Shown here: one piece after another, positions 7,865 to 18,000 of the stretch
Numbering within the stretch: the first letter of the stretch is position 1
Layout: each line of letters starts with the position of its first letter
Assembly: GCF_000808015.1 (NCBI RefSeq)
Contig: NZ_JWHR01000155.1
Coordinates: 1 to 28,762, forward strand
Direction of reading: 5' to 3'
Length of the DNA: 28,762 bases
From: Terrisporobacter othiniensis
GTDB taxonomy: Bacteria; Bacillota; Clostridia; Peptostreptococcales; Peptostreptococcaceae
Made by a program: the position numbers and the translations under genes
Notes under the pieces: generated by a model
Told to the model about the DNA's origin: nothing
The model's database searches: none
What the model saw: only the letters and a program-made list of their open reading frames with translations

Positions 7865-8229
7865 TTAATCTCTTTTGCTTATTTCATTTGTTATTAAAGA
7901 TTTTGAAACATACATAGCTTTTATCATTTTTGTAAGTCTAGTGTGATTAGCTGTGCCTTTCACTGCTTTTAGGTGTGCTTTTTCACATTTGCTTATGATT
8001 GAAGATACTGGTGCTATGGATTTTTCCAGCTCTTCCTTTGTATATTTCTCTTCAATATTTTCATCTTCTATTAAAAATTTTGAAATATAAAGTGCTTTTA
8101 TTCTATTTTTAAGAAGGGTGTTCTGAGATGTACCCTCTGCAAATTTGGGATGCATTTTTCACAGTTTCTTATAGATGAAGTTACCACTTTTAGTGCTTCT
8201 TTTAATTCTTCTTCTGTATATTGGTTCAT
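7865..8229 (-). pseudogene. Small two-repeat protein gene with a 1-nt frameshift
   Basis: The first reading frame begins at ATG 8229 after a GAGGTG site and encodes 'YTEEELKEALKVV...IRNCEK'. It then runs out of frame near 8155. The next frame continues with 'KFAEGTSQNTLLKNRIKALYISKFLI' and a second copy of the same unit ('YTKEELEKSIAPV...SKCEKA...GTANHTRLTKMIKAMYVSKSLI'). Adding one A to the run of five A at 8155-8159 restores one protein of about 121 aa with two ~50-residue helical repeats. I do not recognise the family. The ORF that opens at 8155 is therefore the tail of this gene. It could be a true mutation, a sequencing error in a homopolymer, or slippage. Confidence 0.7.
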
Positions 8230-8407
8230 ATTATTTCACCTCAAGTTCCTATATATTATTCTTACTTATAATATCATAATATCAATCTAAATTTAATTAT
8301 TTTAATTTATAAATCACATTTTATATTCTTCTTTTTATAAATTAAAAGAATACAAAATAAAGTACAGGTAAATATAATATTAGATATAAAAAAGGAGGTA
8401 AATTACT

Positions 8408-9085
8408 TTGTTTAAACATGATAAAGCACTATTACATGAAGTAAAAGTAGAAAAACCTAATCCTCAATATGCTGTTCTAATGCAAGAACAATTAGGTGGA
8501 GGAAATGGTGAATTAAAAGCTGCTATGCAGTATATGGCTCAAAGTTTTAGAATCAAAGATCCAGAAATTAAAGATTTATTTTTGGACATTGCATCAGAAG
8601 AACTTAGTCATATGGAAATGGTAGCGCAAACAATAAATTTATTAAACGGTCACGATGTGGACTATAAAGCAGTTGACTCTGGAGAAGTAGAAACCCATGT
8701 ATTAACAGGATTATCTCCTGTATTAATTAATTCATCAGGAGCACCATGGACAGCAGATTACGTAACTGTAACTGGTGACTTAGTTGCTGATTTACTATCT
8801 AATATAGCATCAGAACAAAGAGCTAAGGTTGTTTATGAATATCTTTACAGACAAATAGAAGATAAACATGTAAGAGAAACAATAGATTTCTTGCTTAATA
8901 GAGAAGAAGCTCACAATGCATTATTTAGAGATGCTCTTAATAAAGTTAAAGATACAGGTTCAAATAAAAGCTTTGGTGTAACTGAAGATTCAAAAATATA
9001 CTTTGATTTATCTACACCAGGACCTAACCATGATAGCAAAATGAATATTACTCCACCATCTTTTGAAGAACCAATAAAAAAATAA
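8408..9085 (+). CDS. Manganese catalase family protein
   Basis: This 225-aa ferritin-like diiron/dimanganese protein breaks down hydrogen peroxide to water and oxygen. The ligand set of the family is present: E35 ('GNGELK'), E65 and H68 ('SEELSH'), E136 ('ASEQRAK') and H169 ('REEAH'). The C-terminus carries a Pro/Asp-rich tail ('FDLSTPGPNHDSKMNITPP') as in the clostridial CotJC-like class. It is shorter than classical catalases (about 270-300 aa). The start is a TTG at 8408, eight bases after AAGGAGGT; no ATG fits better. It is monocistronic, with terminators downstream. Proteins of this class are often spore-associated, so a coat location is possible. Confidence 0.9.
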   Translation: MFKHDKALLHEVKVEKPNPQYAVLMQEQLGGGNGELKAAMQYMAQSFRIKDPEIKDLFLDIASEELSHMEMVAQTINLLNGHDVDYKAVDSGEVETHVLTGLSPVLINSSGAPWTADYVTVTGDLVADLLSNIASEQRAKVVYEYLYRQIEDKHVRETIDFLLNREEAHNALFRDALNKVKDTGSNKSFGVTEDSKIYFDLSTPGPNHDSKMNITPPSFEEPIKK

Positions 9086-9167
9086 AAAATTAGTAGATGC
9101 GTTTAAGTTCTATATTTATAAGACATCTACATTTAAACATAAAAAGATATATTAAAAACCTAACAAC

Positions 9168-9197
9168 AAAATAAGTTTTACAATTAAAACTTATTTT
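9168..9197 (+). terminator. Intrinsic terminator after manganese catalase
   Basis: A perfect 12-bp A/T-rich stem (9168-9179 with 9186-9197) with loop ACAATT ends in a T run. It lies about 80 bases after the catalase stop codon and could act in both directions. Confidence 0.65.
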
Positions 9198-9204
9198 TCA
9201 TATG

Positions 9205-9248
9205 AAAATAGCAACTATTTTCTAATATACAGAAATAGTTGCTATTTT
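9205..9248. terminator. Second terminator hairpin
   Basis: A 16-bp perfect stem (9205-9220 with 9233-9248) containing the GC-bearing core AGCAACTA is followed by T5 on the plus strand. It sits just beyond the end of the permease remnant, whose transcription ran the other way, so it probably once ended that gene and now also backs up the catalase terminator. Confidence 0.7.
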
Positions 9249-9274
9249 TAATTTTAATTAGCTAAATAACAGCT

Positions 9275-9564
9275 TTATACTATTTGTTCAGATTCAAAAT
9301 CATTGTCTTTTAATTTATTAAAATAATTATATACAGGTAATCCTAGTAAAGCTATTACAACACTACCTATTGACATTGCTCTATTAAATTAGCCTGCAAA
9401 TAATAATTGGTTTATAATTACAAATAATCCACCACACATTGCAACAATAGGTATAAAAGGATACATAGGAACTTTATAAGGTCTATGTAAGTTAGGGTTA
9501 TCTTTTCTAAGAAAACCCATGATAAAATTCCAAGACCTGGATCACCTCCAGTTAAATTAGTTAA
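9275..9564 (-). pseudogene. Remnant of an APC-family amino-acid permease (C-terminus)
   Basis: The minus strand encodes 'GFLRKDNPNLHRPYKVPMYPF' and 'PIVAMCGGLFVIINQLLFAG', which is the conserved end of serine/threonine- or amino-acid-exchanger type APC permeases. An in-frame stop follows 'LLFAG', and the reading continues to 'LPVYNYFNKLKDND...EQIV'. Upstream, 'LTNLTGGDPGLGILSW' lies in another frame, so there is also a frameshift. About 400 N-terminal residues are missing. This is a decayed leftover of a transporter. Confidence 0.8.
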
Positions 9565-9635
9565 TTATTTTTTTATCACATGTTTTTTGTCTGTATTTGT
9601 AATAAATATCTACTATTAACTTTTTTATATCATAT

Positions 9636-10760
9636 TTAATTATCTGGATAATATGTATGTGTTTTTGTAGAATCCTTCAATATATAAAGCCCCTGTATAT
9701 AGTCACAAGTTACATTATCTTCCTTTGCCCCCTTGAATAAATATTCTTTTTTATAAAAAGGGCTATTTTTTCCACATAGTTCAACAAAAGTATCTTCTTT
9801 AATATTTTTAAATAAAGAATAATCAAAGAAATTATTACCAGGATAGTTACCTTCCTTGTTTTCATAAGCACATAATAAAGAATAAACTCTATTTTTTACA
9901 GGAGAAGACTTTCCATTAAGTAATATACCAAATCTCACTTCATCCTCACTTACATAATCAGTATTCATGTAATCTTGATATATGTGCTCACTTCCAAATT
10001 GCCCAAAGAACTTTTCACCCTTTTTTAATGAATATAAAGCAGAAAAGTTTCTCATCATTATTTTATCACGCATATCCTGACCACCACCACTTGGGTATAA
10101 ATTTTCAATTCCATTTTCAAAGTATATAAATTTATCACCAAAGTATTCTTCACAGTCTTTTTTGTTTTCTTCGTAAGCTAATTTTAAGCTTTTAATAGCT
10201 CTTATGTCTTTATTTTTCACAAGAGTAATTGATTCTACCAAAGATTTTGGTACAGGCTTATTTTTATCTATTAAAACTTCTATACCATTTATGGCAGCCA
10301 ATGAATCATGTTCCACATCAACTCCATACACATTTATTTTCAAATCTTCATCTAATTCTGAGTTGTATTTATATAACCATTTATAAAATTCATACTTTTC
10401 TCTAGTATATGCCATGGTTCCTTTTAATTTACTCATGTAAGATTTTAAGTATTCTTCATTGCCACTTTGTATATATTCATTTAATAAATATACACTGCAA
10501 ACTCCAGCTTCTTCTATTATATTTTTAACTCCTGCTTTCTTATTTAAATACGTGAAAATTTCTTGCTTGAATTTATCACTCTTGGCAAAGGTGTGATTTT
10601 CTCCAGATAGAAATACATCATAATTATTCACATTTATTAAGTCAAATGAGTTGTTTTCTTTTATATATTTTTTTACTCCAATACTTTTATAAAAAATAGA
10701 TGTTAGTATAACTATAAACACAAGTATAACTATCGTAGGTATTTTTATAGATTTCTTCAT
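9636..10760 (-). CDS. Membrane-anchored EreA/ChaN-like hydrolase superfamily protein
   Basis: Starting at ATG 10760 (MKKSIK, 374 aa; GGGG upstream), residues 5-24 form an uncleaved signal anchor, placing the rest outside the cell. The core resembles the erythromycin-esterase/ChaN/TIKI superfamily: 'LSGENH' at 51-56 (E54, H56), 'IIEEAG' at 81-86, 'GVDVEH' at 146-151, R231-D232 in 'QDMRDKIMMRNF', and 'FGSEH' at 255-259. These are the positions of the catalytic or metal-binding Glu, His and Arg in that family. Substrate is unknown. Macrolide hydrolysis is only one possibility, and the extracytoplasmic location argues for a wall or peptide substrate. An alternative start at 10790 has no good ribosome binding site. 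Confidence 0.65.
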   Translation of the reverse strand: MKKSIKIPTIVILVFIVILTSIFYKSIGVKKYIKENNSFDLINVNNYDVFLSGENHTFAKSDKFKQEIFTYLNKKAGVKNIIEEAGVCSVYLLNEYIQSGNEEYLKSYMSKLKGTMAYTREKYEFYKWLYKYNSELDEDLKINVYGVDVEHDSLAAINGIEVLIDKNKPVPKSLVESITLVKNKDIRAIKSLKLAYEENKKDCEEYFGDKFIYFENGIENLYPSGGGQDMRDKIMMRNFSALYSLKKGEKFFGQFGSEHIYQDYMNTDYVSEDEVRFGILLNGKSSPVKNRVYSLLCAYENKEGNYPGNNFFDYSLFKNIKEDTFVELCGKNSPFYKKEYLFKGAKEDNVTCDYIQGLYILKDSTKTHTYYPDN

Positions 10761-10856
10761 TAATATTTCCCCCATTATAATAATTTCCATAACAACTGTA
10801 CAACTAAATTATACTATACCTTTTAACAAACTCCCGTAAAAAATATCCATGCACAT

Positions 10857-10884
10857 AAGGGTGTACCTTTTTTCATACACCCTT
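10857..10884. repeat. AAGGGTGTA hairpin, copy 1
   Basis: A 9-bp stem (10857-10865 with 10876-10884) is the same arm sequence as three later copies in this window. It lies between two leftward genes. On neither strand is the T run strong, so its role as terminator is uncertain. Confidence 0.6.
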
Positions 10885-10910
10885 AAAATCCTTTGAATTT
10901 CTAATCTTTT

Positions 10911-11270
10911 TCATTTTAATTTATATAGTTCATAATTTATAAGTTCTTTATTTTCATCTAAATTTTCGACTAACTTTAGCTTTATAAACTGACCAATCTC
11001 ATAAGAATTAAATATTTCTTCATCATTTATCTCATACTTGTTATCTTCATATTCTAATTCAATAATACATGTATCTGGTAATCTATAGTCTTTGAAAGCA
11101 TATCCCTTAAAAAATAGCTTGTTTACTATTTTCATCTCAACAATATCTTCTTCAATATATTTTATCTTCAGCTTTAAACTTCTTTTATATTTATAGCTTT
11201 TCACTTCTGTAAATAATAAATATAGTATTATTAAAATAATAATTATTGGCCAAAATAATTCCTCCATCAT
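10911..11270 (-). CDS. Small membrane protein of unknown function
   Basis: I place the start at ATG 11270 (MMEELFW, 119 aa), eight bases after AGGGGTG. An in-frame ATG at 11321 has no such site. One N-terminal membrane segment (about residues 6-20, 'PIIIILIILYLLF') is followed by a basic stretch and a beta-rich cytoplasmic or extracellular domain with alternating charged strands ('CIIELEYEDNKYEI', 'GQFIKLKLVENL'). The family is not recognised. It is transcribed in the same direction as the EreA-like gene, with the hairpin repeat between them. Confidence 0.6.
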   Translation of the reverse strand: MMEELFWPIIIILIILYLLFTEVKSYKYKRSLKLKIKYIEEDIVEMKIVNKLFFKGYAFKDYRLPDTCIIELEYEDNKYEINDEEIFNSYEIGQFIKLKLVENLDENKELINYELYKLK

Positions 11271-11439
11271 ACAAGCTACACCCCTATAATATATATTATT
11301 TTTAAACTTGAAGTTTATCATGGTTAAATTTAAGATTATATACTATACCTACAAATCTGCTTATCATAAATAATAAATTTAAAATTCTTAATCAAGTTCA
11401 CCAAAGAACCACAACTCACCTTCATAGCATAAATCCTCT

Positions 11440-11574
11440 TTATACTATAATTAATTGTATAAACTTTCTTCTTAATGATACAGGTGTTGTATAAGAATCA
11501 ATAAATGCTTTAGACGTTGGCATATGTAAATGCCAAAATCCATATTATAAATCAATTTCAGGAAATACTGAGAT
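11440..11574 (-). pseudogene. Coding remnant, uncertain family
   Basis: The minus strand reads 'ISVFPEIDL', an in-frame stop, then 'YGFWHLHMPTSKAFIDS' and 'YTTPVSLRRKFIQLIIV'. The two parts join in one frame apart from the stop codon, so this is a piece of a real but decayed gene. The 'WHLHMPTS...FIDS..TP.S.RR..IQ' pattern reminds me of DUF3916-type proteins, but that is a weak memory-based guess. Confidence 0.4.
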
Positions 11575-11634
11575 TTATTCTAATTAATTTTCATTTATAG
11601 TATTATAAAGTAAAAATGTTACATAATATTTAAT

Positions 11635-11785
11635 AAACTACAATTTATTTATTAACGGTGGATATTTATTTCATATAAAATTCAACCATTCAACCATAGA
11701 TACTATCAATAGGCCTTAGGGTAGTGAGAGTCAAGAACTCATTTTGTTTAGGGCTACTTATCTTTAAATAAATAAATTATAGTTT
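11635..11785. repeat. MITE-like element framed by inverted repeats
   Basis: AAACTACAATTTATTTATT at 11635-11653 matches the reverse complement of 11767-11785 with one mismatch. The interior has a GC-richer core (about 11712-11757) and no coding capacity. The size (~151 bp) and terminal inverted repeats suit a non-autonomous element. No target duplication is obvious. Confidence 0.35.
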
Positions 11786-11796
11786 TTATATAAATT

Positions 11797-11824
11797 AAGG
11801 GTGTATCAGTTTTGATACACCCTT
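11797..11824. repeat. AAGGGTGTATCA hairpin, copy 2 (left flank of cupin gene)
   Basis: A perfect 12-bp stem with a 4-nt loop. The flanks (ATAAATTA on the left, TTAAAC on the right) are also shared with copy 3, so the repeated unit is about 37 bp rather than just a hairpin. It lies upstream of a plus-strand gene and after no plus-strand gene, so it is not an ordinary terminator here. Confidence 0.75.
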
Positions 11825-11850
11825 TTAAACGAATGTATTTATAAATGTGG

Positions 11851-11858
11851 CATATAAT
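11851..11858 (+). promoter_or_regulatory. Possible sporulation-type -10 element of the cupin gene
   Basis: CATATAAT resembles the -10 consensus of sigma-E/sigma-K promoters (CATA...T). It lies about 30 bases upstream of the TTG start. A matching -35 is not clear. This is weak evidence, supported only by the coat-like sequence of the gene product. Confidence 0.25.
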
Positions 11859-11889
11859 TTTATAAAACGTATAAAAGGAGTGATTATTT

Positions 11890-12459
11890 TTGCAAAATAT
11901 TACAAACCCATATCCTTATCCTCGTATCATGCCACAACAAATGTACAACATGTACCCCTATCCTTTCTGGGGGAACCAACAAATGTACAATATGTATCCA
12001 TACCCTCCTTGGAGTAATACACCTGTATACAAGAGAAAGGAAATTAATTTAAAAGATTATGGTCCAAATCCACTCATAGTTAATATTGATCAGGCAACTA
12101 CACAAAACAATACTTTCCGTACTGCTTTGTGGACAGGATCTGATTTACAAGTTACTTTGATGAGTATAGATGTAGGTGATGACATAGGTTTAGAAGTTCA
12201 TACAGAAGGTGACCAGTTTATACGAATTGAAGAAGGTTATGCCCTTATAAAAATGGGTGATAGCAAAGATAATTTAAATTTTCAAAAACAAGCTAGGGAT
12301 GATTATGCTATTATGATACCTGCTGGAAAATGGCACAATGTAATAAATATAGGAAATAAACCACTTAAAGTATATGCTATCTATGCCCCACCTGAGCATC
12401 CACCTGGCACAGTTCACCAAACTAAAGCAGATGCCGAAGCTACTGAGAACAGATATTAA
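11890..12459 (+). CDS. Cupin domain protein with YPYP-rich coat-like N-terminus
   Basis: This 189-aa protein has two parts. Residues 1-50 are rich in Pro, Tyr, Met and Trp and hold a tandem 14-residue repeat ('QQMYNMYPYPFWGN' then 'QQMYNMYPYPPWSN'), as in spore-coat proteins. Residues 52-170 form a single cupin barrel: 'GLEVHTEGDQFIRIEEG' is motif 1 (H104, with E102 and Q109 near) and 'IPAGKWHNVIN' motif 2 (H149). Cupins of this class bind a metal and act as isomerases, dioxygenases or binding proteins; the reaction is unknown. The start is TTG with AAAGGAG nine bases upstream. The gene sits alone between two copies of the same hairpin repeat, next to katG. Confidence 0.85.
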   Translation: MQNITNPYPYPRIMPQQMYNMYPYPFWGNQQMYNMYPYPPWSNTPVYKRKEINLKDYGPNPLIVNIDQATTQNNTFRTALWTGSDLQVTLMSIDVGDDIGLEVHTEGDQFIRIEEGYALIKMGDSKDNLNFQKQARDDYAIMIPAGKWHNVINIGNKPLKVYAIYAPPEHPPGTVHQTKADAEATENRY

Positions 12460-12478
12460 ATAATAAATAATTGTGTTT

Positions 12479-12504
12479 AATCAAGTTATTGAGATAACTT
12501 GATT
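12479..12504 (+). terminator. Hairpin after the cupin gene
   Basis: A perfect 11-bp stem (AATCAAGTTAT with ATAACTTGATT) and 4-nt loop lies 20 bases past the cupin stop, followed by a weakly T-rich stretch. It precedes hairpin copy 3 and may act with it as a double terminator. Confidence 0.5.
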
Positions 12505-12516
12505 TACTATAAATTA

Positions 12517-12542
12517 AGGGTGTATCATTTTTGATACACCCT
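12517..12542 (+). terminator. AAGGGTGTATCA hairpin, copy 3 (right flank of cupin gene)
   Basis: An 11-bp perfect stem with a TTTT loop, nearly identical to copy 2 including the flanks AAATTA and TTAAAC. One stem-flanking base differs (CTCTT instead of CTTTT). Its position after the cupin gene fits a terminator, but the duplicated flanks make it look like a dispersed repeat. Confidence 0.65.
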
Positions 12543-12691
12543 CTTAAACTCAAAATACATCTCTTCTATTTTATATATAATTATATCTATACTGTTTTTC
12601 AACTTTATCATTTTATATTGTTTGTATACTTTCAAAAAAGTGTGATTAGTTATAAATTAAAAAATATTCTTTAGTATAAGCAAAAAATAAT

Positions 12692-12706
12692 TTACATATT
12701 ATGTAA
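12692..12706. promoter_or_regulatory. 7-1-7 palindrome upstream of katG, possible PerR/Fur-family box
   Basis: TTACATA-T-TATGTAA is a perfect 7-1-7 inverted repeat. PerR boxes have the same geometry (TTATAAT-N-ATTATAA), and katG is a classical PerR target in Firmicutes. The match to the consensus is partial, and no PerR gene is visible in the window. Confidence 0.35.
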
Positions 12707-12762
12707 TAACATTGTAACACTTATGAGTTCAGATTTAAATTTTATAAAATTTCAATTATTAA

Positions 12763-15003
<2,241 letters not shown>

Positions 15004-15009
15004 AAAACT

Positions 15010-15038
15010 AAGGGTGTATCATTTTTTGATACACCCTT
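15010..15038. terminator. AAGGGTGTATCA hairpin, copy 4, terminator between katG and the M60 gene
   Basis: A 12-bp perfect stem with a T5 loop begins six bases after the katG stop and ends 22 bases before the stop of the convergent M60 gene. It can serve both genes. The arm sequence is the same as copies 2 and 3. Confidence 0.75.
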
Positions 15039-15059
15039 TTAAATTATTTCTTTAAAAAT

Positions 15060-18000
15060 TTATTTAATTAAAACTAAGTTTATTAATGTCCCACTTAATT
15101 CATCATCTTCAAATGCTACATGAACTCCATAAATTCCTGCTTCTAAATTTGAAACATCTAAACTAACTTCTGTATCGTCATTAACAGCTTTTTCACTTAA
15201 CACATTACCAGCTTTGTCTACTAATGTAACTTTTGTAGCTACATTCTCTCCTGCTCTGTTGTAAGCTTCTGTATTAACTGTAACAGTTCCATCAACTACT
15301 TTTAATTCACCAACTGATACAAATTGATTTGTAAAATTAGCTTTTTCTAATTTCTTTAACTGAGCTAATGGTCTAAGATCTTTTATCTCATTATATTCTG
15401 CTTCTATACTTACTAAATTCTTAGCATATTGTAATCCTTCTAAGTTAGTAACACCACTTAAACTTAATTTAGTTAAACTTCTCATATCACCAACAGTAAA
15501 TCCTTCAGACTTACCTAAAAAACTAGATAAAGATTTAGCTAAATACTTGTCTGGTATATTTACAACTTCATCTAAGTTTACTACTGTTAATGCTTCAACT
15601 GATTTTTGTAGTTCTGCAGCTACATTATCTATAGTATCTTGACTAGAATTGTTATCTTCTAAAACTTTCTCTGCTTTAGCTAAAGCTATTTGCATTGTAT
15701 TAAAAGATTCTTCTGTATAGTCATCTTCATTTAACTTTTTAGCTTCGTTTACTAATTTAGTTAATTCAGTTTTGTCTATTCTTGATTCATTTACAAAGTG
15801 TAATTTAGTATCACCAAAAGTTGCATGGTCAGAACCATTTCCGTTACCACCATCTTTAACGACTAACTTTAATTCTTTAGCATCTGCTAAATTTACTTCT
15901 ACATATTTTTGTTTATCTTTAGCTCTCATTATGCCACTATCATAAGCTAACTTCCCGTCAACATATATTTCAAACTGTACTTGACCTACAGAATTATACA
16001 TTGCTCTATCTACACCTATATAAGTACTGAATATATCTGCTTTTTTATCAGTTAAGTCATATATAACTGTACTTGTTGAATGCATTCCTAAACCTTTTTC
16101 ATACTCAACTGCTTCGTTATTTTCACCTGTAAGTGTTAAATTTCTACCACTTATAGCTACATCCTTTTGTGCTTGTTTATAGTTATTAGATTGCTGCGCC
16201 CAATTGTGATCACTTAAGTAAGTGAAATCTTCCATGTTAACTACTTTTATACTTCTGGTAGCTACTGTAGTATTTCCATCAGAATCTTCTACTGTGTATT
16301 TTATTGGATATGTACCTACTCTATTAGTGTTAACTTTATCTTCTCCACTTATCTTAACCTTTTTAGTTATGTTTCCGTCTTCTTTATCCGTAGCTTCAAC
16401 ATTACCTACTACATTCTCTAAAGTTTCTCCCACTTTTATTGATTGAGAGGCATCTATATTTATCACTGGTTTAGAGTTGTTTCCTATTAACTTAGGTTCT
16501 ACTATTATACCATGGTCATTAGCATCACTATCACCTGCTATACTAACTTCTATTCTAAGTTCTTTAACATCTGCTATATTTACCTTAATATGCTCTAAAT
16601 CGTCAGTGTATCTCTTTGTATCTGTTTTTGCTAGAACTTTACCATCACCTATTATTTTGAAGTCTAAAGTAGTTCTACTATCTGCTTTACTAGAGTCTGT
16701 ACCTAATTTAACATCTAGAGTATCATAACTATGCTCACCTAAGTTATATACTACATAACCATTTGCATGAAGTCCTATACCTTTTTTAAATTGTTTAGAT
16801 ATACCGTTTACTCTACCATATATATCCTTGTTGAATTTAGGAGAACCCCAACCAACCTTAACATCTTCGTGCTTTAAGTCACTTAGGTAAGTAAAATCAC
16901 TTACGACTGTTACCCTAGTAGTATCAGTTATAGTAACTCCATCTTGAGTTATCTTATAAGTTACTTCATATTCACCTTTTCTAGATGTATCTACATTACC
17001 TTCTACTATTATATTATCAAGTTTGTTACCTTCATAATCAACAGCTTCTACATAATCTAGAGCATTGAAGTCTTCATTAAGCCCTATAACTATATCCTTT
17101 TGAGCTTCTAACTTAGGTTGATGTGCTTTAACACTTACAGCTTTTGCACTGTTTAAGTCGTTACTAAAAGCAACAACTTCATAAGTATGGTTAGTTCCTA
17201 TCTTAGCTTCTTTATCTACATAAGTTTCTGTATTAGTAAATCCTATTAACTTTCCATCTCTATATATTTCGTATCCTAAAAGACTCTTATTATTTTCTCT
17301 ATCTATTTCCATAGTTAAAGTTACATTTTCTTTATTTACTTTTGTATGTAATTTTAAATCTAAATTTTCATTAAATGTTTCACCGTCTTTTAAGTATTTG
17401 TTATCATTCATATACCATAACTTTTCAGTTGGTTTTGGATATTGTTTCATATGTTGTGCAGTTTCTTCAGTTACACGGAAACCATGTCTAGCAAAATGTT
17501 CAGTTAAATCCATTTGCATTACATTAGATGCTGCAATTGCCCATGCCTGATGCTTATTATCCCAGTTTCCACCACCCAATGAAGGGTTTGCTCTAAACTC
17601 TTGTTGTAATCTAGGCCAGAATGTTTCATCATATAACTGTAATTGCCATAATGGAGCTATGTGTTGTAAGTTAGTATAATCACTTTCTGGATACCAAAGG
17701 TTCTTTGAGTAATCTTCCCTTGTTACTTTAGGGAATATGTTATTTTGGTATTGGTTTTGTTGAGTGAATCTACTTGCCTTACCTTCTAATACTTCAAAGT
17801 GTAAAGGTAACATATTGTTTGTAACTTCTACTACACTCATTTTAGTAGTATCCATATTATGTCCTAATTCGTGCATTAGTCCCCAACCAGTGTTATATCC
17901 TAAAACTGCACCTTGCTCGTTTTGGTTGTAGCCTGTTATACCATTACCTGCATTCATAAATCCACCACCGTCTAGGTACTTTAACATAGAAACGTATCTA

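Larger units (their letters stand above)
11322..11889. other. Intergenic region with a coding remnant, a MITE-like element and a hairpin repeat
   Basis: No intact gene is present. It holds a minus-strand coding remnant (11440-11574), an imperfect 19-bp inverted repeat that frames 11635-11785 (AAACTA-AATTTATTTATT in both arms, one mismatch), and hairpin copy 2 at 11797-11824. Each is listed or discussed separately. The stretch 11830-11870 before the cupin gene is the likely promoter. Confidence 0.5.

Noticed and set aside
8153..8155. ATG at 8155 as start of an independent 96-aa gene
   Set aside because: No ribosome binding site precedes it, and the upstream frame supplies the missing half of the first repeat with a good site at 8229.
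9636..10760. Calling the EreA-like gene a macrolide-resistance gene
   Set aside because: Similarity is at superfamily level only, and the signal anchor does not fit a cytoplasmic esterase.
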